A stretch of 49,716 nt of DNA, from positions 1-49,716 of the forward strand of contig JAGONC010000025.1 of the NCBI GenBank assembly GCA_017993235.1. The letters run 5' to 3'. The translations under genes were made by a program, and so were the position numbers. The notes below the pieces were generated by a model. That model did no database searches and was not told where the DNA came from. It saw only the letters and a list, made by a program, of their open reading frames with translations. The stretch comes from Lentimicrobiaceae bacterium. GTDB lineage: Bacteria; Bacteroidota; Bacteroidia; Bacteroidales; JAGONC01. Shown one piece after another: positions 13,601 through 19,271 of the stretch (the first letter of the stretch is position 1; each line of letters begins with the position of its first letter).

Positions 13601-14260
13601 CGGTGCAGGGGAGATATCCAGAATTCTCAGACCATCAAAACCACCGGTGCGGTCTGTATGTAATAAAGCATCCACCTTCACGCCAGGAAACAAACCTGCG
13701 GTGATAGTGGGATAGGTTGCCGTTAAAGGCACAATGATAGGAGTACCTTTCGCATCTTCATTGGTTCCCGGAATGGTATTGATCGTAAAACCGTCGGACA
13801 TGATCATACCTGGATCCGGCAGAGCGTTCATTTCGAAAATTGCTCTTACTTCTTTATCGCCTGCCATCGTAATGGCCCACTCAAATCCTTCCGGATCGGG
13901 GTTACCGGTCAGGGGATAAGGTGGAGGACCCAAGGTGTATGGCAGTGGAACGTCGTACCCGGTTGTCGCCCAACCGACAAAAGAATACCCAGTTGAAGCC
14001 ACCGGTTTCAGTGCCCAGACCTCGTCATTTTCGCCCAGCAAAGGAGCAACACAGTCCGAGGGTCCGTTAAAGTACCCGTCGACTACTTGAATGTCTCCGG
14101 GATTCTTAGCCTTAACGATACCGTAGCACTCAATGTCCACGTAAAGACTAGTTTGATCTTGAGCCTCAGCAACATAAGAGCTAAGAAGCAGCATCGTGAA
14201 AAGGGTTGCGATAACCGCTCCGGCACTTCTTAATCTTCTTGCTTTGTAAATTGTTTCCAT
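4676..14260 (-). CDS. Giant T9SS-secreted multidomain surface protein with dockerin
   Basis: This 3194-aa protein begins with a signal peptide (about residues 1-34, ending VAEAQ). An InlB-like repeat follows, then four beta-rich modules at about 154-794 that appear to alternate in an A-B-A-B pattern. Next come InlB-like repeats (about 794-1003), YDG-type repeats (KVYDSN, KIYDGN, KEYDGT; about 1004-1290), two SbsA/Big_5-like Ig segments (about 1310-1630), and another long InlB-type array to about 2755. A fibronectin III domain lies at about 2836-2925. A dockerin pair of calcium loops follows at about 2928-2987 (DVNCDGYLTVLD and DINGDGQINVLD), then a short cohesin-fold-like segment and a type A T9SS sorting domain (about 3101-3194, starting VYPNPTKGE). 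T9SS cargo is exported through the outer membrane and usually anchored or released at the surface. No catalytic domain was recognised, so an adhesive or structural role is inferred. The multi-cohesin gene lies directly downstream. Confidence 0.85.
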   Translation of the reverse strand: METIYKARRLRSAGAVIATLFTMLLLSSYVAEAQDQTSLYVDIECYGIVKAKNPGDIQVVDGYFNGPSDCVAPLLGENDEVWALKPVASTGYSFVGWATTGYDVPLPYTLGPPPYPLTGNPDPEGFEWAITMAGDKEVRAIFEMNALPDPGMIMSDGFTINTIPGTNEDAKGTPIIVPLTATYPTITAGLFPGVKVDALLHTDRTGGFDGLRILDISPAPGVVGTIDLGTVAGVFGDYGNDILLSDIFDIITSPSDFVAPFLEDESGKTINWVFTFDGFMEEETFTVTISTVAYKDAALEFGDELCPTVLAESEFEIEVADVEQTLTADTPIIECGGQFEFSTTMTYPIIQNIDLAGEIKANAILRTDKAMPAGTTITWTYTQDPGGSFGPAVYTVPSGGIPANEDIYLSDILVNSLPAGTAPTPLVGHSELDVEWDFSIANIPSGSYNLTVQPIVQLNAVDYPYGEVLSVELINLEIIASVKDIPTAISAVTKAPIIVPVTTTFATPYSEDHDGIAIDGRIKISSGTFPAGMEIIGARFGEAIPPTFDIPIVDGLLGGTAGKKISEIFDMDPLVYPYDLEESGPSTYYWELDIAGISAPVTFNMIVELFTYYEDSDECIVGTDNVNITFANASYTVDADIIDGCLNWPIPFNIDITYPAIANIEPSPAADITHDVILTFDRDIVEDAELAWGYEWGTMHWEHGVYTFDAPLAAGEPLLLSTVVGETFDPWLFQSRNGKTDNWDFFLKIVNHDNDEAMSLGGEYNITVQPYVGLEPYDDFLYLTEKEITLNIPYNTLTMVADPDFAGTTDPEVGDYEVACGAIWDINAEPSLQGGWGFNFWSDDACPHSFIGNPFHAGTTYKMPNCDAEVTANFIQKVYTLTIGVKGCGQDVVIWPEYGSTAIATLNGNRECAILDENGGWDPLIPRTFTHGETVILEVIPEEGWTWGQWIYCSPTEDAEPLNDPDFTYLGINEDGHHYYELIFRSDKDLKAIFLKNLTAFPVVADKVYDSNVTPANITGGSYTGFLTDCDTYCETLPWYQVGATAVFTNEHVGTDIPVVVSNLTLDPTAWDCGYILGPTTNSTITGYGIANTTFNTEANITPRMLTVGTLVFKDKIYDGNTTVVLQSSSVGGFISGDDIAWSIANYHHYDKNVGEDKAVYYEVSLTGSDAVNYILPNPLPIYSADIDCRPLARTGIQACQKEYDGTTTATICNWGSWKTGVDQGIVTGECVHLNTSGYVATFEDIFVDDLLNVTVTGLFIDGVDCQTGHKDDWKNYCFEASSTGTGTILVPPYAMFDPSYQYMCGTACEPDIVNVPVERNFTVTFDRPIYTNQGLQLPTSGSGMGNFIRLEKWIGEGIPPCHVYNYPDEDWAYVPFWSTRNGQIITVYPGNPETETKIDLEWNTYYRVRFGDIWAYNDLTDVLVPVIYRLDQNGLGVFNETQDCAIEQSKQIIFQTIPQLISPVVEPSGCVAGVEIPYNAPIKITFVNPVKYTNGNMITSEEGEPTHKFQLQAKSKYGSPSDWTDVIFQATASQFEEALPGTYGPRVITLVPLANLNEEYPTYMAHPGGEMLHCYDYRVVWRDGMADDGAGFIDMCDFGRVGANEFYNQETMPAGTYLPWTWCTTCKFDIQVSYQANSNLGFPGAPGTPIKNNMYLKQTTTLKDLNLNGTTYTPNGKELTYKVNMLSYPNTYKFESFIGNGYHINNWTRNTSVWYNYSSWKYQGSDPGLAWDLFTNQNQIPAPPVYPVSQHPFINWVADPAVPFSIYRFNVVYDINTYTILAKADPTQVSSNSGVSFTGSTPFYGSSTTKGVTHGDNVTITARPKLGMYTPSWSYNPAPSGKSLPASVQATVVATNYWYNPELPAKPNFVTPKDGTISFKMVGTDPIHADIYTVQANFAEFFPRVDVTVEPDMPDCNYVTYTAQFVQGQNWGIKYASNNYAVFFYGTPITLTPHVCECGWEFSHYEVWDGTYTNPPSNTIRKYVPFYPTEWMPVISNLDIKAIFVKTAYHITAVTDPNTKGSVLIEGHNADGDFVELIDEAATAGDDFIFDTPLTLTVYPEPGWECVEFNNDNVSLVEEYIDRSVWSYVVGANDCEQPYDLVAELALRQYVIKGLPYYNNTQNTTGGKVTGAPSGTGLNKFTNSSSAGTAIGTFEHFQHPATFTLTATANPYYTLSHWYDVENGVSLGSANPLSLPMVNADRTIRAIFVVDLPTYPLTVTHDPADAGYESVTQNGYSADEPYEFYKHNLLGFQSVISVTAIPEIGWEFDYWTSSLFTGKNYTNPYVFNMPDNAVTMVAHYKKIDYELDLVCRTYLRPVDPCDCYIEDYGLTLEDITPGSDGIYNFGDVITLKATPIPGFTFVNWMVGTLSDLPGCGEGGGERSGGDCILTGWQIDPVHAPRPYPQTMTFTYTIPAQWEETVVLYALAVETAFPQYPIYSLTTSANPDGYGNTWGDGNYPETVVAMVDQEETTPGWGFLHWDVNYTSQAEGVSPIGIYMDEDKDAVAHYELIEYELDLIAIGCGSVYAQDWDYLYNIEDDPLPVHAEEDCCNYEFVGWFYDYNCVFPVVDGTGTPITSPDFGFIPVPEDVTIYGLFEETFFDVEITQASDECGSGLLPLGCTAEVISGDGPYALDEVITLLATPGPGYVFDYWANPMCEVLIEDAQFNHTILCQWNDFVAVFDAIPYNVTLTANPTAGGTVAGGGIYYIGDNVTVTATPTVGWVFNGWYDGSTLKSSNPSYSFTMPAANVSLEARFTITTVTLTVTIDGPSSTSVIVKNGSTVLTPPYEVNYGTQLTLDPEPNGLFVNWTGDLTGSANPASLTMNGDKTVVAHFATCDPVTLLASTTTAKTATVTWTTPTGQTSELRYKLSTASWPTTAPFGWAAATSPKVITGLTPDKTYDVEVRTVCGTGIYATAVAGTFTTKKLGDVNCDGYLTVLDVQILTNYIMGSQAWTQCIGDGGDINGDGQINVLDIVALINIIIGQTGKAAVMSIPADIYLASDGIMFNSDGTVSGLQFELEGPQVSNLELTLTLAGYELTYTVEGNTLTGMIYNLDNEPIPAGMISLVSMAAEGTIEWGNVIGANYGESEVQVNKHGALSDAFSLMVYPNPTKGEINALFNVPADAKVNIRLLDFSGRLISELTDAVYDYGEHLINWTNAQTLTTGLYILQMNATTEDASHQVYRQEVKVVIIK

Positions 14261-14810
14261 AAAAATTAAGTTGTTTAATGAATAATTGTTTCGTGAATAA
14301 ATTATTATATCGAGAGGATGAAACTGACATCAGAAGTTGAAAAGTTCGCCCGGTATCAAATACAGCATCATTCTCATAAGAAAATGAATGCCGGAAATCA
14401 TTGAAACCCTTTGACCACTAACCCCTGTAAACTTCAATTTCATTTTTTCCCTGATCATGAATTTAAATTTCGAAAGCGTTTTACCTGTTCTATTAGTTGT
14501 TTGGCGTTAAACTTAATGGATACTATATATATAATGTATAAAAATTTATCCTTTCTATTTGTAGTTTATGAAACATGGCCTGGAGAATCTGGCAATTTCC
14601 AACCGGATATCAATATTAGGTTTCAGAATCATACAGCAAAATAAAAACAAAATTAACTAATTCACAAATTAATTTATTCTCTTTTTAAACCTTTTTTTCA
14701 AAAAAAAGTTTCACAAAAGGCTTATTTCTTTCTATTCAATGACTACGGTTCCGAATATTTTCTGTGTCAATATGCTTGGTTCTATGATAACTGGATTAAT
14801 CTTCTGTATG

Positions 14811-14842
14811 CAAAGTAAGCATTAATCAAACGATTTTGCAAA
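14811..14842 (-). promoter_or_regulatory. Candidate promoter for the giant dockerin gene
   Basis: Reading the minus strand, TTTG (14842-14839) is followed after 21 bp by TACTTTG (14817-14811). This resembles the Bacteroidetes -33 TTTG and -7 TAnnTTTG pair, with one base missing from the -7 box. It would give a 5' leader of about 550 nt before the ATG at 14260. Confidence 0.25.
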
Positions 14843-15165
14843 TAAATCTATTCTTTTTTCACAAAATTTTTGTTAATAACCCCATACTGCAACGATCAAC
14901 AAGAGCAAATAATATCTCCTTTTTTAACGTAAATCATTCTCCCAAAGTTTCATTTATAAAAAAATATTGATTATCAGATATATATGAAAGAAACCCGGGA
15001 GGGTCAATCGTGATTCATAAGTTAGGATCCAATTTTGGCATGTTGATAACTTTTAGATACCCCTCATGTATACCTTGTTCATGTTAATGATCATCCGTTC
15101 TCATGATGATTTCGTTCTTGGTAACATGATGTGGTAAAAATACGAATCTTTAATCACCAAAATCC

Positions 15166-15173
15166 TATCTTTG
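15166..15173 (+). promoter_or_regulatory. Candidate -7 box for rfbD
   Basis: TATCTTTG matches the Bacteroidetes -7 consensus TAnnTTTG exactly. It ends only 7 bp before the ATG at 15181, so a transcript from it would be nearly leaderless. No clear -33 TTTG lies at the expected distance. Confidence 0.35.
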
Positions 15174-15180
15174 TAAAAAA

Positions 15181-16050
15181 ATGTATACCATTCTTATCAC
15201 CGGTGCCAACGGGCAGCTTGGAAGCGAATTCCGAAGGATCGGCTCATCCTGTAATGATTTCCGTTTTACCTTCACCGATATCGGTGAGCTGGATCTACTG
15301 GATGAACGAGCCATTTCAGCCTTATTCACCACATCCGCCTTTCATTGCGTGATCAACTGTGCTGGCTATACCGCCGTGGATAAGGCAGAAACAGAACGGG
15401 AAGCGGCCATGATGGTGAATGCCGTGGCGGTCAGGAACCTGGCCGTGGCCACCGGTGAGCATGACACCCTGCTCGTTCACCTGTCGACCGATTATGTTTT
15501 CGACGGACATCAGTACCGGCCCTACCAGGAAACGGACCGCGAAAATCCACTCTCCTGGTATGGGCTGACAAAGCTCGAAGGAGAACGCCAGGTGCTTATG
15601 CATGCAGGCAAAGCACTGATCATCCGTACTTCATGGCTTTATTCTTCATTCGGCAACAATTTTATGAAGACCATTCTCCGTCAGGGCAGGCAAAAAAAAG
15701 AACTGCATGTGGTTTGTGACCAGATCGGTACCCCCACCTACGCTGCTGACCTGGCAGAAGCCATCCTGAGCATAATCCCCCGCTTTCGGCATAATGAAAA
15801 GAGAATATATCACTATTCAAATGAGGGAGTATGCTCATGGTATGACTTTGCAGTGGAAATTGCCGGGATGGAAGGACTGGATTGCCAAATCAAACCGATC
15901 ATGACCGCGGAATTCCCGACTGCAGCCCGCCGCCCCTTTTACAGCATACTGGACAAGGGAAAGATCAAGCGGGATTTCGGTATCGGGATTCCATACTGGA
16001 AAACGAGCCTGAAAAGGTGTCTGGAGGAGGTAAGACAGGATTATTTGTAG
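15181..16050 (+). CDS. rfbD: dTDP-4-dehydrorhamnose reductase
   Basis: The 289-aa protein is the NADPH-dependent short-chain reductase that makes dTDP-L-rhamnose for cell-surface polysaccharide. The N terminus has the Rossmann nucleotide-binding motif TGANGQLGSE at about residues 7-16. Further on are the family signatures CAGYTAVDKAE, STDYVFDG and the catalytic YGLTKLEGE (Tyr-x3-Lys) near residue 127. Length is normal for RfbD/RmlD. The other rml genes are not adjacent, so it stands alone here. The start codon is the first ATG after a near-consensus -7 box and directly precedes the Rossmann strand. The stop codon is followed almost at once by an 8-bp/7-bp tandem repeat module. Confidence 0.92.
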   Translation: MYTILITGANGQLGSEFRRIGSSCNDFRFTFTDIGELDLLDERAISALFTTSAFHCVINCAGYTAVDKAETEREAAMMVNAVAVRNLAVATGEHDTLLVHLSTDYVFDGHQYRPYQETDRENPLSWYGLTKLEGERQVLMHAGKALIIRTSWLYSSFGNNFMKTILRQGRQKKELHVVCDQIGTPTYAADLAEAILSIIPRFRHNEKRIYHYSNEGVCSWYDFAVEIAGMEGLDCQIKPIMTAEFPTAARRPFYSILDKGKIKRDFGIGIPYWKTSLKRCLEEVRQDYL

Positions 16051-16052
16051 TT

Positions 16053-16152
16053 ATTCATTGTTAAATTGTAAAATTGTCAAATTGCTTGTAGCTTGTAGTC
16101 CCGACCTGGGGCCGGGATCTCGCTGCGCTCGACCTGCAACTTGTAACCTGAA
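16053..16152. repeat. Composite 8-bp/7-bp tandem module with hairpin
   Basis: Beginning 2 bp after the rfbD stop are four octads ending in ATTG (16053-16084) and two CTTGTAG heptads (16085-16098). An imperfect CCCGACC/GGCCGGG hairpin follows (16100-16116), then about three heptads of the ACCTGCA/ACTTGTA/ACCTGAA type (16132-16152). The pgm start codon follows at 16170. The same order of parts recurs at 18441-18582. Confidence 0.6.
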
Positions 16153-16169
16153 ACATAAAACCGATAAAC

Positions 16170-17903
16170 ATGAATATCGATCCGCAAATCCTCGACCGGG
16201 CCAATGGTTGGCTGACCGGAAATTATGATGAAGAGACCAAACAACAGGTAAGGGAACTTATGGAGAACGATCCTGTGGGACTTACCGATGCCTTCTACCG
16301 TGATCTTGAGTTTGGAACCGGCGGCCTGCGCGGGATCATGGGCGTGGGAACCAATCGGATGAACCGTTATACGGTGGGCATGGCAACCCAGGGTCTGGCC
16401 AATTACCTGAAAAAGGTATACGGCGAACAGGCAGTGATCCGTGCAGCCATCGCCTATGACTCCAGGAATAACAATACCCTTTTTGCCCGTATAACCGCCA
16501 ATGTATTATCGGCCAACGGGATAAAGGTCTTTCTGTTTGACGACCTGCGCCCGACACCGGAGCTCTCCTTTGCCGTGCGGTTTCTCAAATGCCAGACCGG
16601 CATTGTCATCACCGCCTCGCACAATCCCAGGGAATACAACGGATACAAGGTCTACTGGAACGATGGCAGCCAGTTGCTCACACCGCACGACAGGAACGTT
16701 ATCGAGGAGGTCCTTCGGATCCGCTCCGTGGATGATGTGAAATTTGAGGGAAATCCATCCCTGATCAGCACCATTGGAGAAGAGGTGGACAGAGCGTTCC
16801 TTGAAAAAAGCTGCGGGCAGTCGCTTTCTCCCGGGATCATCCGTGAGCAGCATGACCTGAAAATCGTTTACACCCCACTGCATGGCACCGGTGTCCGGCT
16901 GGTTCCACGGGCGCTGAAAGCGTATGGATTTACACAGATCATTGCTGTGGAGGAGCAGAATGTGATCAGTGGGGATTTCCCCACAGTGCAATCTCCCAAT
17001 CCGGAGGAGGGAGCCGCGCTGGAAATGGCCATTCAGAAGGCCAGAGAAACCGGCGCTTCCCTGGTGATGGGCACCGATCCGGACGGTGATCGTGTGGGCG
17101 TTGCCGTCAGGGACAGCAAAGGTGATTTTATCCTGCTGAATGGTAACCAGACCGCTTCCCTGATCATTTATTATATGCTGGGACAATGGTCGGAGAAAAA
17201 GAAACTGACCGGCCGGGAGTACATTGCCAAAACGATCGTCACTACCGAGTTGCTCAAAGACATTGCCACCCATTTCGGGGTGGAAACCTTTGATGTGCTG
17301 ACGGGTTTCAAGTATATTGCTGAGCTGATCAGGAGCATGGAAGGGCAGCGACAGTACATAGGCGGCGGCGAGGAAAGCTACGGGTATATGATCGGTGATT
17401 TTGTAAGGGACAAGGATGCGGTGACATCCTGCTGCATGATCGCCGAAACAGCTGCCTGGGCTGCCAGTCAGGACAAAACCCTGTTCGATCTGCTGATCGA
17501 TATCTATGTGCGCTTTGGTTTCTATAAGGAAAAACAGATCTCTGTCACCAAAAAAGGGAAAGCCGGTGCTGAGGAGATCCAGCTCATGATGGACCGGTTC
17601 CGCGCGCAGCCTCCGGTTGAAATGGATGGCTCGCGGGTCGTCCGGATCATGGATTATCTTACCCAGGAGGAAAAAGATATGCTCTCCGGCGATCAAAAAA
17701 AGATCCCGCTTCCCGGCTCAAATGTGCTGCAGTTCTTCCTGGAGGACGGAAGCAAGATCACCGTGCGTCCCTCGGGCACTGAGCCCAAGATCAAATTCTA
17801 TTTCGGGATCAGGGGGACGCTGGAAAGGGCGGAAGAATTTGGGATTACCGATAAGAATCTTGAACAACGGATAGAGGCGATATCGCGTTCTTTGGGTCTT
17901 TAA
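16170..17903 (+). CDS. pgm: Phosphoglucomutase/phosphomannomutase family enzyme
   Basis: The 577-aa protein belongs to the alpha-D-phosphohexomutase superfamily, which interconverts hexose 1- and 6-phosphates through a phosphoserine. The catalytic serine loop TASHNP places the phosphoserine near residue 150. The metal-binding loop GTDPDGDRVG is near residue 303, the sugar-binding loop GGGEESYG near 398 and the phosphate-binding loop RPSGTEPK near 533. All four hallmark loops are intact and in the usual order. The length of about 575 aa and the EFGTGGLRG start region match the long Bacteroidetes/Firmicutes type rather than short ManB. Specificity between glucose and mannose phosphates cannot be read from motifs alone. 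Its 3' end overlaps the convergent downstream gene by 4 bp. With rfbD it points to sugar-nucleotide supply. Confidence 0.92.
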   Translation: MNIDPQILDRANGWLTGNYDEETKQQVRELMENDPVGLTDAFYRDLEFGTGGLRGIMGVGTNRMNRYTVGMATQGLANYLKKVYGEQAVIRAAIAYDSRNNNTLFARITANVLSANGIKVFLFDDLRPTPELSFAVRFLKCQTGIVITASHNPREYNGYKVYWNDGSQLLTPHDRNVIEEVLRIRSVDDVKFEGNPSLISTIGEEVDRAFLEKSCGQSLSPGIIREQHDLKIVYTPLHGTGVRLVPRALKAYGFTQIIAVEEQNVISGDFPTVQSPNPEEGAALEMAIQKARETGASLVMGTDPDGDRVGVAVRDSKGDFILLNGNQTASLIIYYMLGQWSEKKKLTGREYIAKTIVTTELLKDIATHFGVETFDVLTGFKYIAELIRSMEGQRQYIGGGEESYGYMIGDFVRDKDAVTSCCMIAETAAWAASQDKTLFDLLIDIYVRFGFYKEKQISVTKKGKAGAEEIQLMMDRFRAQPPVEMDGSRVVRIMDYLTQEEKDMLSGDQKKIPLPGSNVLQFFLEDGSKITVRPSGTEPKIKFYFGIRGTLERAEEFGITDKNLEQRIEAISRSLGL

Positions 17904-18349
17904 AATACGTCCAGTAGTTCGATCTTCTTATCCCGAAACTGCACCGTATCGCCCTTTTTGTGGCCGTGGAGGGCATGAAAGAAGGGTACAAAGGGTGATA
18001 TGGCCACCCAGGTTTCGTTTTCAAATTCAAACTTACCGATACCGATACTGACGAAGATTTTCTGGTCCCCGGTGAGAATCACGGCGCCAACATCCACTTT
18101 TTCAACCTTTTTGGAAGGATCGATCTTGTCAAGCATTTTCAGTTGTTCAAGGGATTGCTGGAGCTGCTTGGCAAACATATCGCGCTTACCCATCATCTGA
18201 TCACGGTACGAATCATACTGATCGCGGGGCTGATGTTCAAAGGCACTGTCCTGGGCATCCTCCATCTCAGTCCTTGTATTGGCAATACTTCCCTGTTGCA
18301 GCAGCCTGCAGCGCTGAATCAGTCTCTTTTTAAATTCTTCCCGGTTCAT
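17900..18349 (-). CDS. GreA/GreB C-terminal-like small protein
   Basis: This 149-aa protein has a charged helical, probably coiled-coil N half (about residues 1-75). The beta-rich C half contains VDVGAVILTGDQKIFVSIGIG, then a segment resembling the FKBP-like domain of GreA/GreB transcript-cleavage factors (SPF...ALHGHKKGDTVQF near residues 118-140). GreA-type proteins rescue stalled RNA polymerase; a similar role is only inferred. The acidic tip residues of true Gre factors were not identified. Homologues in this phylum often carry uninformative names. A candidate promoter lies 16 bp upstream. The 3' end overlaps the pgm stop codon region by 4 bp tail to tail. Confidence 0.6.
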   Translation of the reverse strand: MNREEFKKRLIQRCRLLQQGSIANTRTEMEDAQDSAFEHQPRDQYDSYRDQMMGKRDMFAKQLQQSLEQLKMLDKIDPSKKVEKVDVGAVILTGDQKIFVSIGIGKFEFENETWVAISPFVPFFHALHGHKKGDTVQFRDKKIELLDVF

Positions 18350-18365
18350 CGCGCAAATTTGTGCT

Positions 18366-18395
18366 AAAATATAAAATCAGCCACTGGTTTACAAA
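18366..18395 (-). promoter_or_regulatory. Candidate promoter of the Gre-like gene
   Basis: On the minus strand TTTG (18395-18392) is followed after 18 bp by TATATTTT (18373-18366), one base off the TAnnTTTG box. It ends 16 bp before the ATG at 18349, a plausible Bacteroidetes promoter geometry. Confidence 0.4.
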
Positions 18396-18440
18396 TTATT
18401 GAGAAAAAAGTGGGGATTACGGGAAAGGGGGTAATTTTGC

Positions 18441-18582
18441 TTCAATTGTTCTATTGTTCTATTGTTCTATTGTTAAATTGTTAAATTGCTGACTGCTGAT
18501 CCTGATTTCGCGAAGTTTATCCCGACGAAAGTCGGGGCTCATCAGGACAGACTGCCGACTGCCAACTGTTGACTGCCGACTA
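18441..18582. repeat. Composite 8-bp/7-bp tandem module with CCCGAC hairpin
   Basis: Six octads ending in ATTG (18441-18488, three of them TTCTATTG) lead into heptads CTGACTG/CTGATCC (18489-18502). After a spacer comes a hairpin at 18521-18536, then four heptads ACTGCCG/ACTGCCA/ACTGTTG/ACTGCCG (18551-18578). The arrangement parallels the module at 16053-16152. It precedes the gene starting at 18594. Confidence 0.65.
18521..18536 (+). repeat. CCCGAC-GAAA-GTCGGG hairpin
   Basis: A perfect 6-bp stem closes a GAAA tetraloop, a stable RNA or DNA hairpin. It sits between the two heptad blocks of the intergenic module. No T tract follows, so a simple terminator is unlikely. Confidence 0.5.
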
Positions 18583-18593
18583 AAACCATCGCC

Positions 18594-19154
18594 ATGAACA
18601 ACCACCCGGAAGAAGTTTACAAATCCCGCCAGGTCATCGAACTACTGACCGTTGCCAATGAATATTGCCTGTTTGTGGAAAAGGCGCCGGAATATGGAAA
18701 AGAAAAATTGCTGGACTTCGTCAGTAAGATCTGCCCGTTGCTTTACCTCAAGGGAGCCCTTTTACCACCGGTAATTGCCGAGGATACCGGAGCCAATGAA
18801 CGGTTCGTCACCCAGGAACAATGGCAGTCGCTTTTCCTTGCGCTAAACGAAACGCTCGGGGACGACGACATTTTTTGGTATGCGGTACCGGAAAGCGACG
18901 GGCAGGTTGTCCTGATGAAAGCCAGCCTGGCAGAGCATCTGGCTGACATCTATCAGGACATGAAGGACTTTGTTCTCCTGTATCAAAAGAACCTTCGTGC
19001 TTCAAAAGAAAATGCAGCCAGCGAGATCAGGCTGCTTTTTTCCTCCCACTGGGGCATACGGATCTCGCAGCTTCAGCGCCATGTTCATCGCCTGATCCAT
19101 GGCGAACCGGATGAAGGCAGTGAAGAACTCAACGAACTGCTATCCGGGATTTAA
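18594..19154 (+). CDS. DUF5063-like protein
   Basis: This 186-aa soluble protein is mainly helical by composition, with no signal peptide or membrane segment. The N-terminal part (VIELLTVANEYCLFVEKA, about residues 15-32) and the ICPLLYLKGALLP segment (about 46-58) resemble the uncharacterised DUF5063 family common in Bacteroidota. The family assignment is from memory of sequence character. The function is unknown; no catalytic residues can be named. The gene follows a composite tandem repeat module by about 12 bp. It lies 117 bp upstream of the FeoB-like gene, which seems to have its own promoter, so the two need not share a function. Confidence 0.6.
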   Translation: MNNHPEEVYKSRQVIELLTVANEYCLFVEKAPEYGKEKLLDFVSKICPLLYLKGALLPPVIAEDTGANERFVTQEQWQSLFLALNETLGDDDIFWYAVPESDGQVVLMKASLAEHLADIYQDMKDFVLLYQKNLRASKENAASEIRLLFSSHWGIRISQLQRHVHRLIHGEPDEGSEELNELLSGI

Positions 19155-19195
19155 CCAAAAAAAAACATTATATTTTTTTCTTTTCAGAAAAAAAC

Positions 19196-19203
19196 TAATT
19201 TTG
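19196..19203 (+). promoter_or_regulatory. Candidate -7 box for the FeoB-like gene
   Basis: TAATTTTG matches TAnnTTTG exactly, in an AT-rich 117-bp gap, 68 bp before the ATG at 19272. The -33 region is T-rich but has no perfect TTTG. Confidence 0.4.
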
Positions 19204-19271
19204 CATTGATTTTATTTAATCTAAATAAATATTGATTTCGGAACGATAAGGGTAACGGATCCGGGCAAACT

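Larger units (their letters stand above)
14261..15180. other. AT-rich intergenic region, 920 bp, no gene recognised
   Basis: This region separates the divergent giant surface-protein gene and rfbD. Only short open frames without recognisable features occur. It is much more AT-rich than its flanks and contains homopolymer runs, including CTTTTTTT and AAAAAAAG arms near 14691-14708. A candidate minus-strand promoter and a candidate plus-strand -7 box are listed separately. A long 5' leader, a small RNA or remnants of transferred DNA are possible but unsupported. Confidence 0.6.

Noticed and set aside
1..14260. A cellulosome
   Set aside because: No glycoside hydrolase or cellulose-binding domain is visible, so only a cohesin/dockerin-type pairing is claimed.
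14691..14708. CTTTTTTT/AAAAAAAG inverted repeat as a terminator
   Set aside because: It is a chance pairing of homopolymer runs in an AT-rich region, with no gene ending nearby.
16506..17696. A 396-codon open frame on the minus strand inside pgm
   Set aside because: It lies antisense to a gene with all hallmark motifs, has no recognisable domain, and its composition is what an antisense reading of the enzyme would give.
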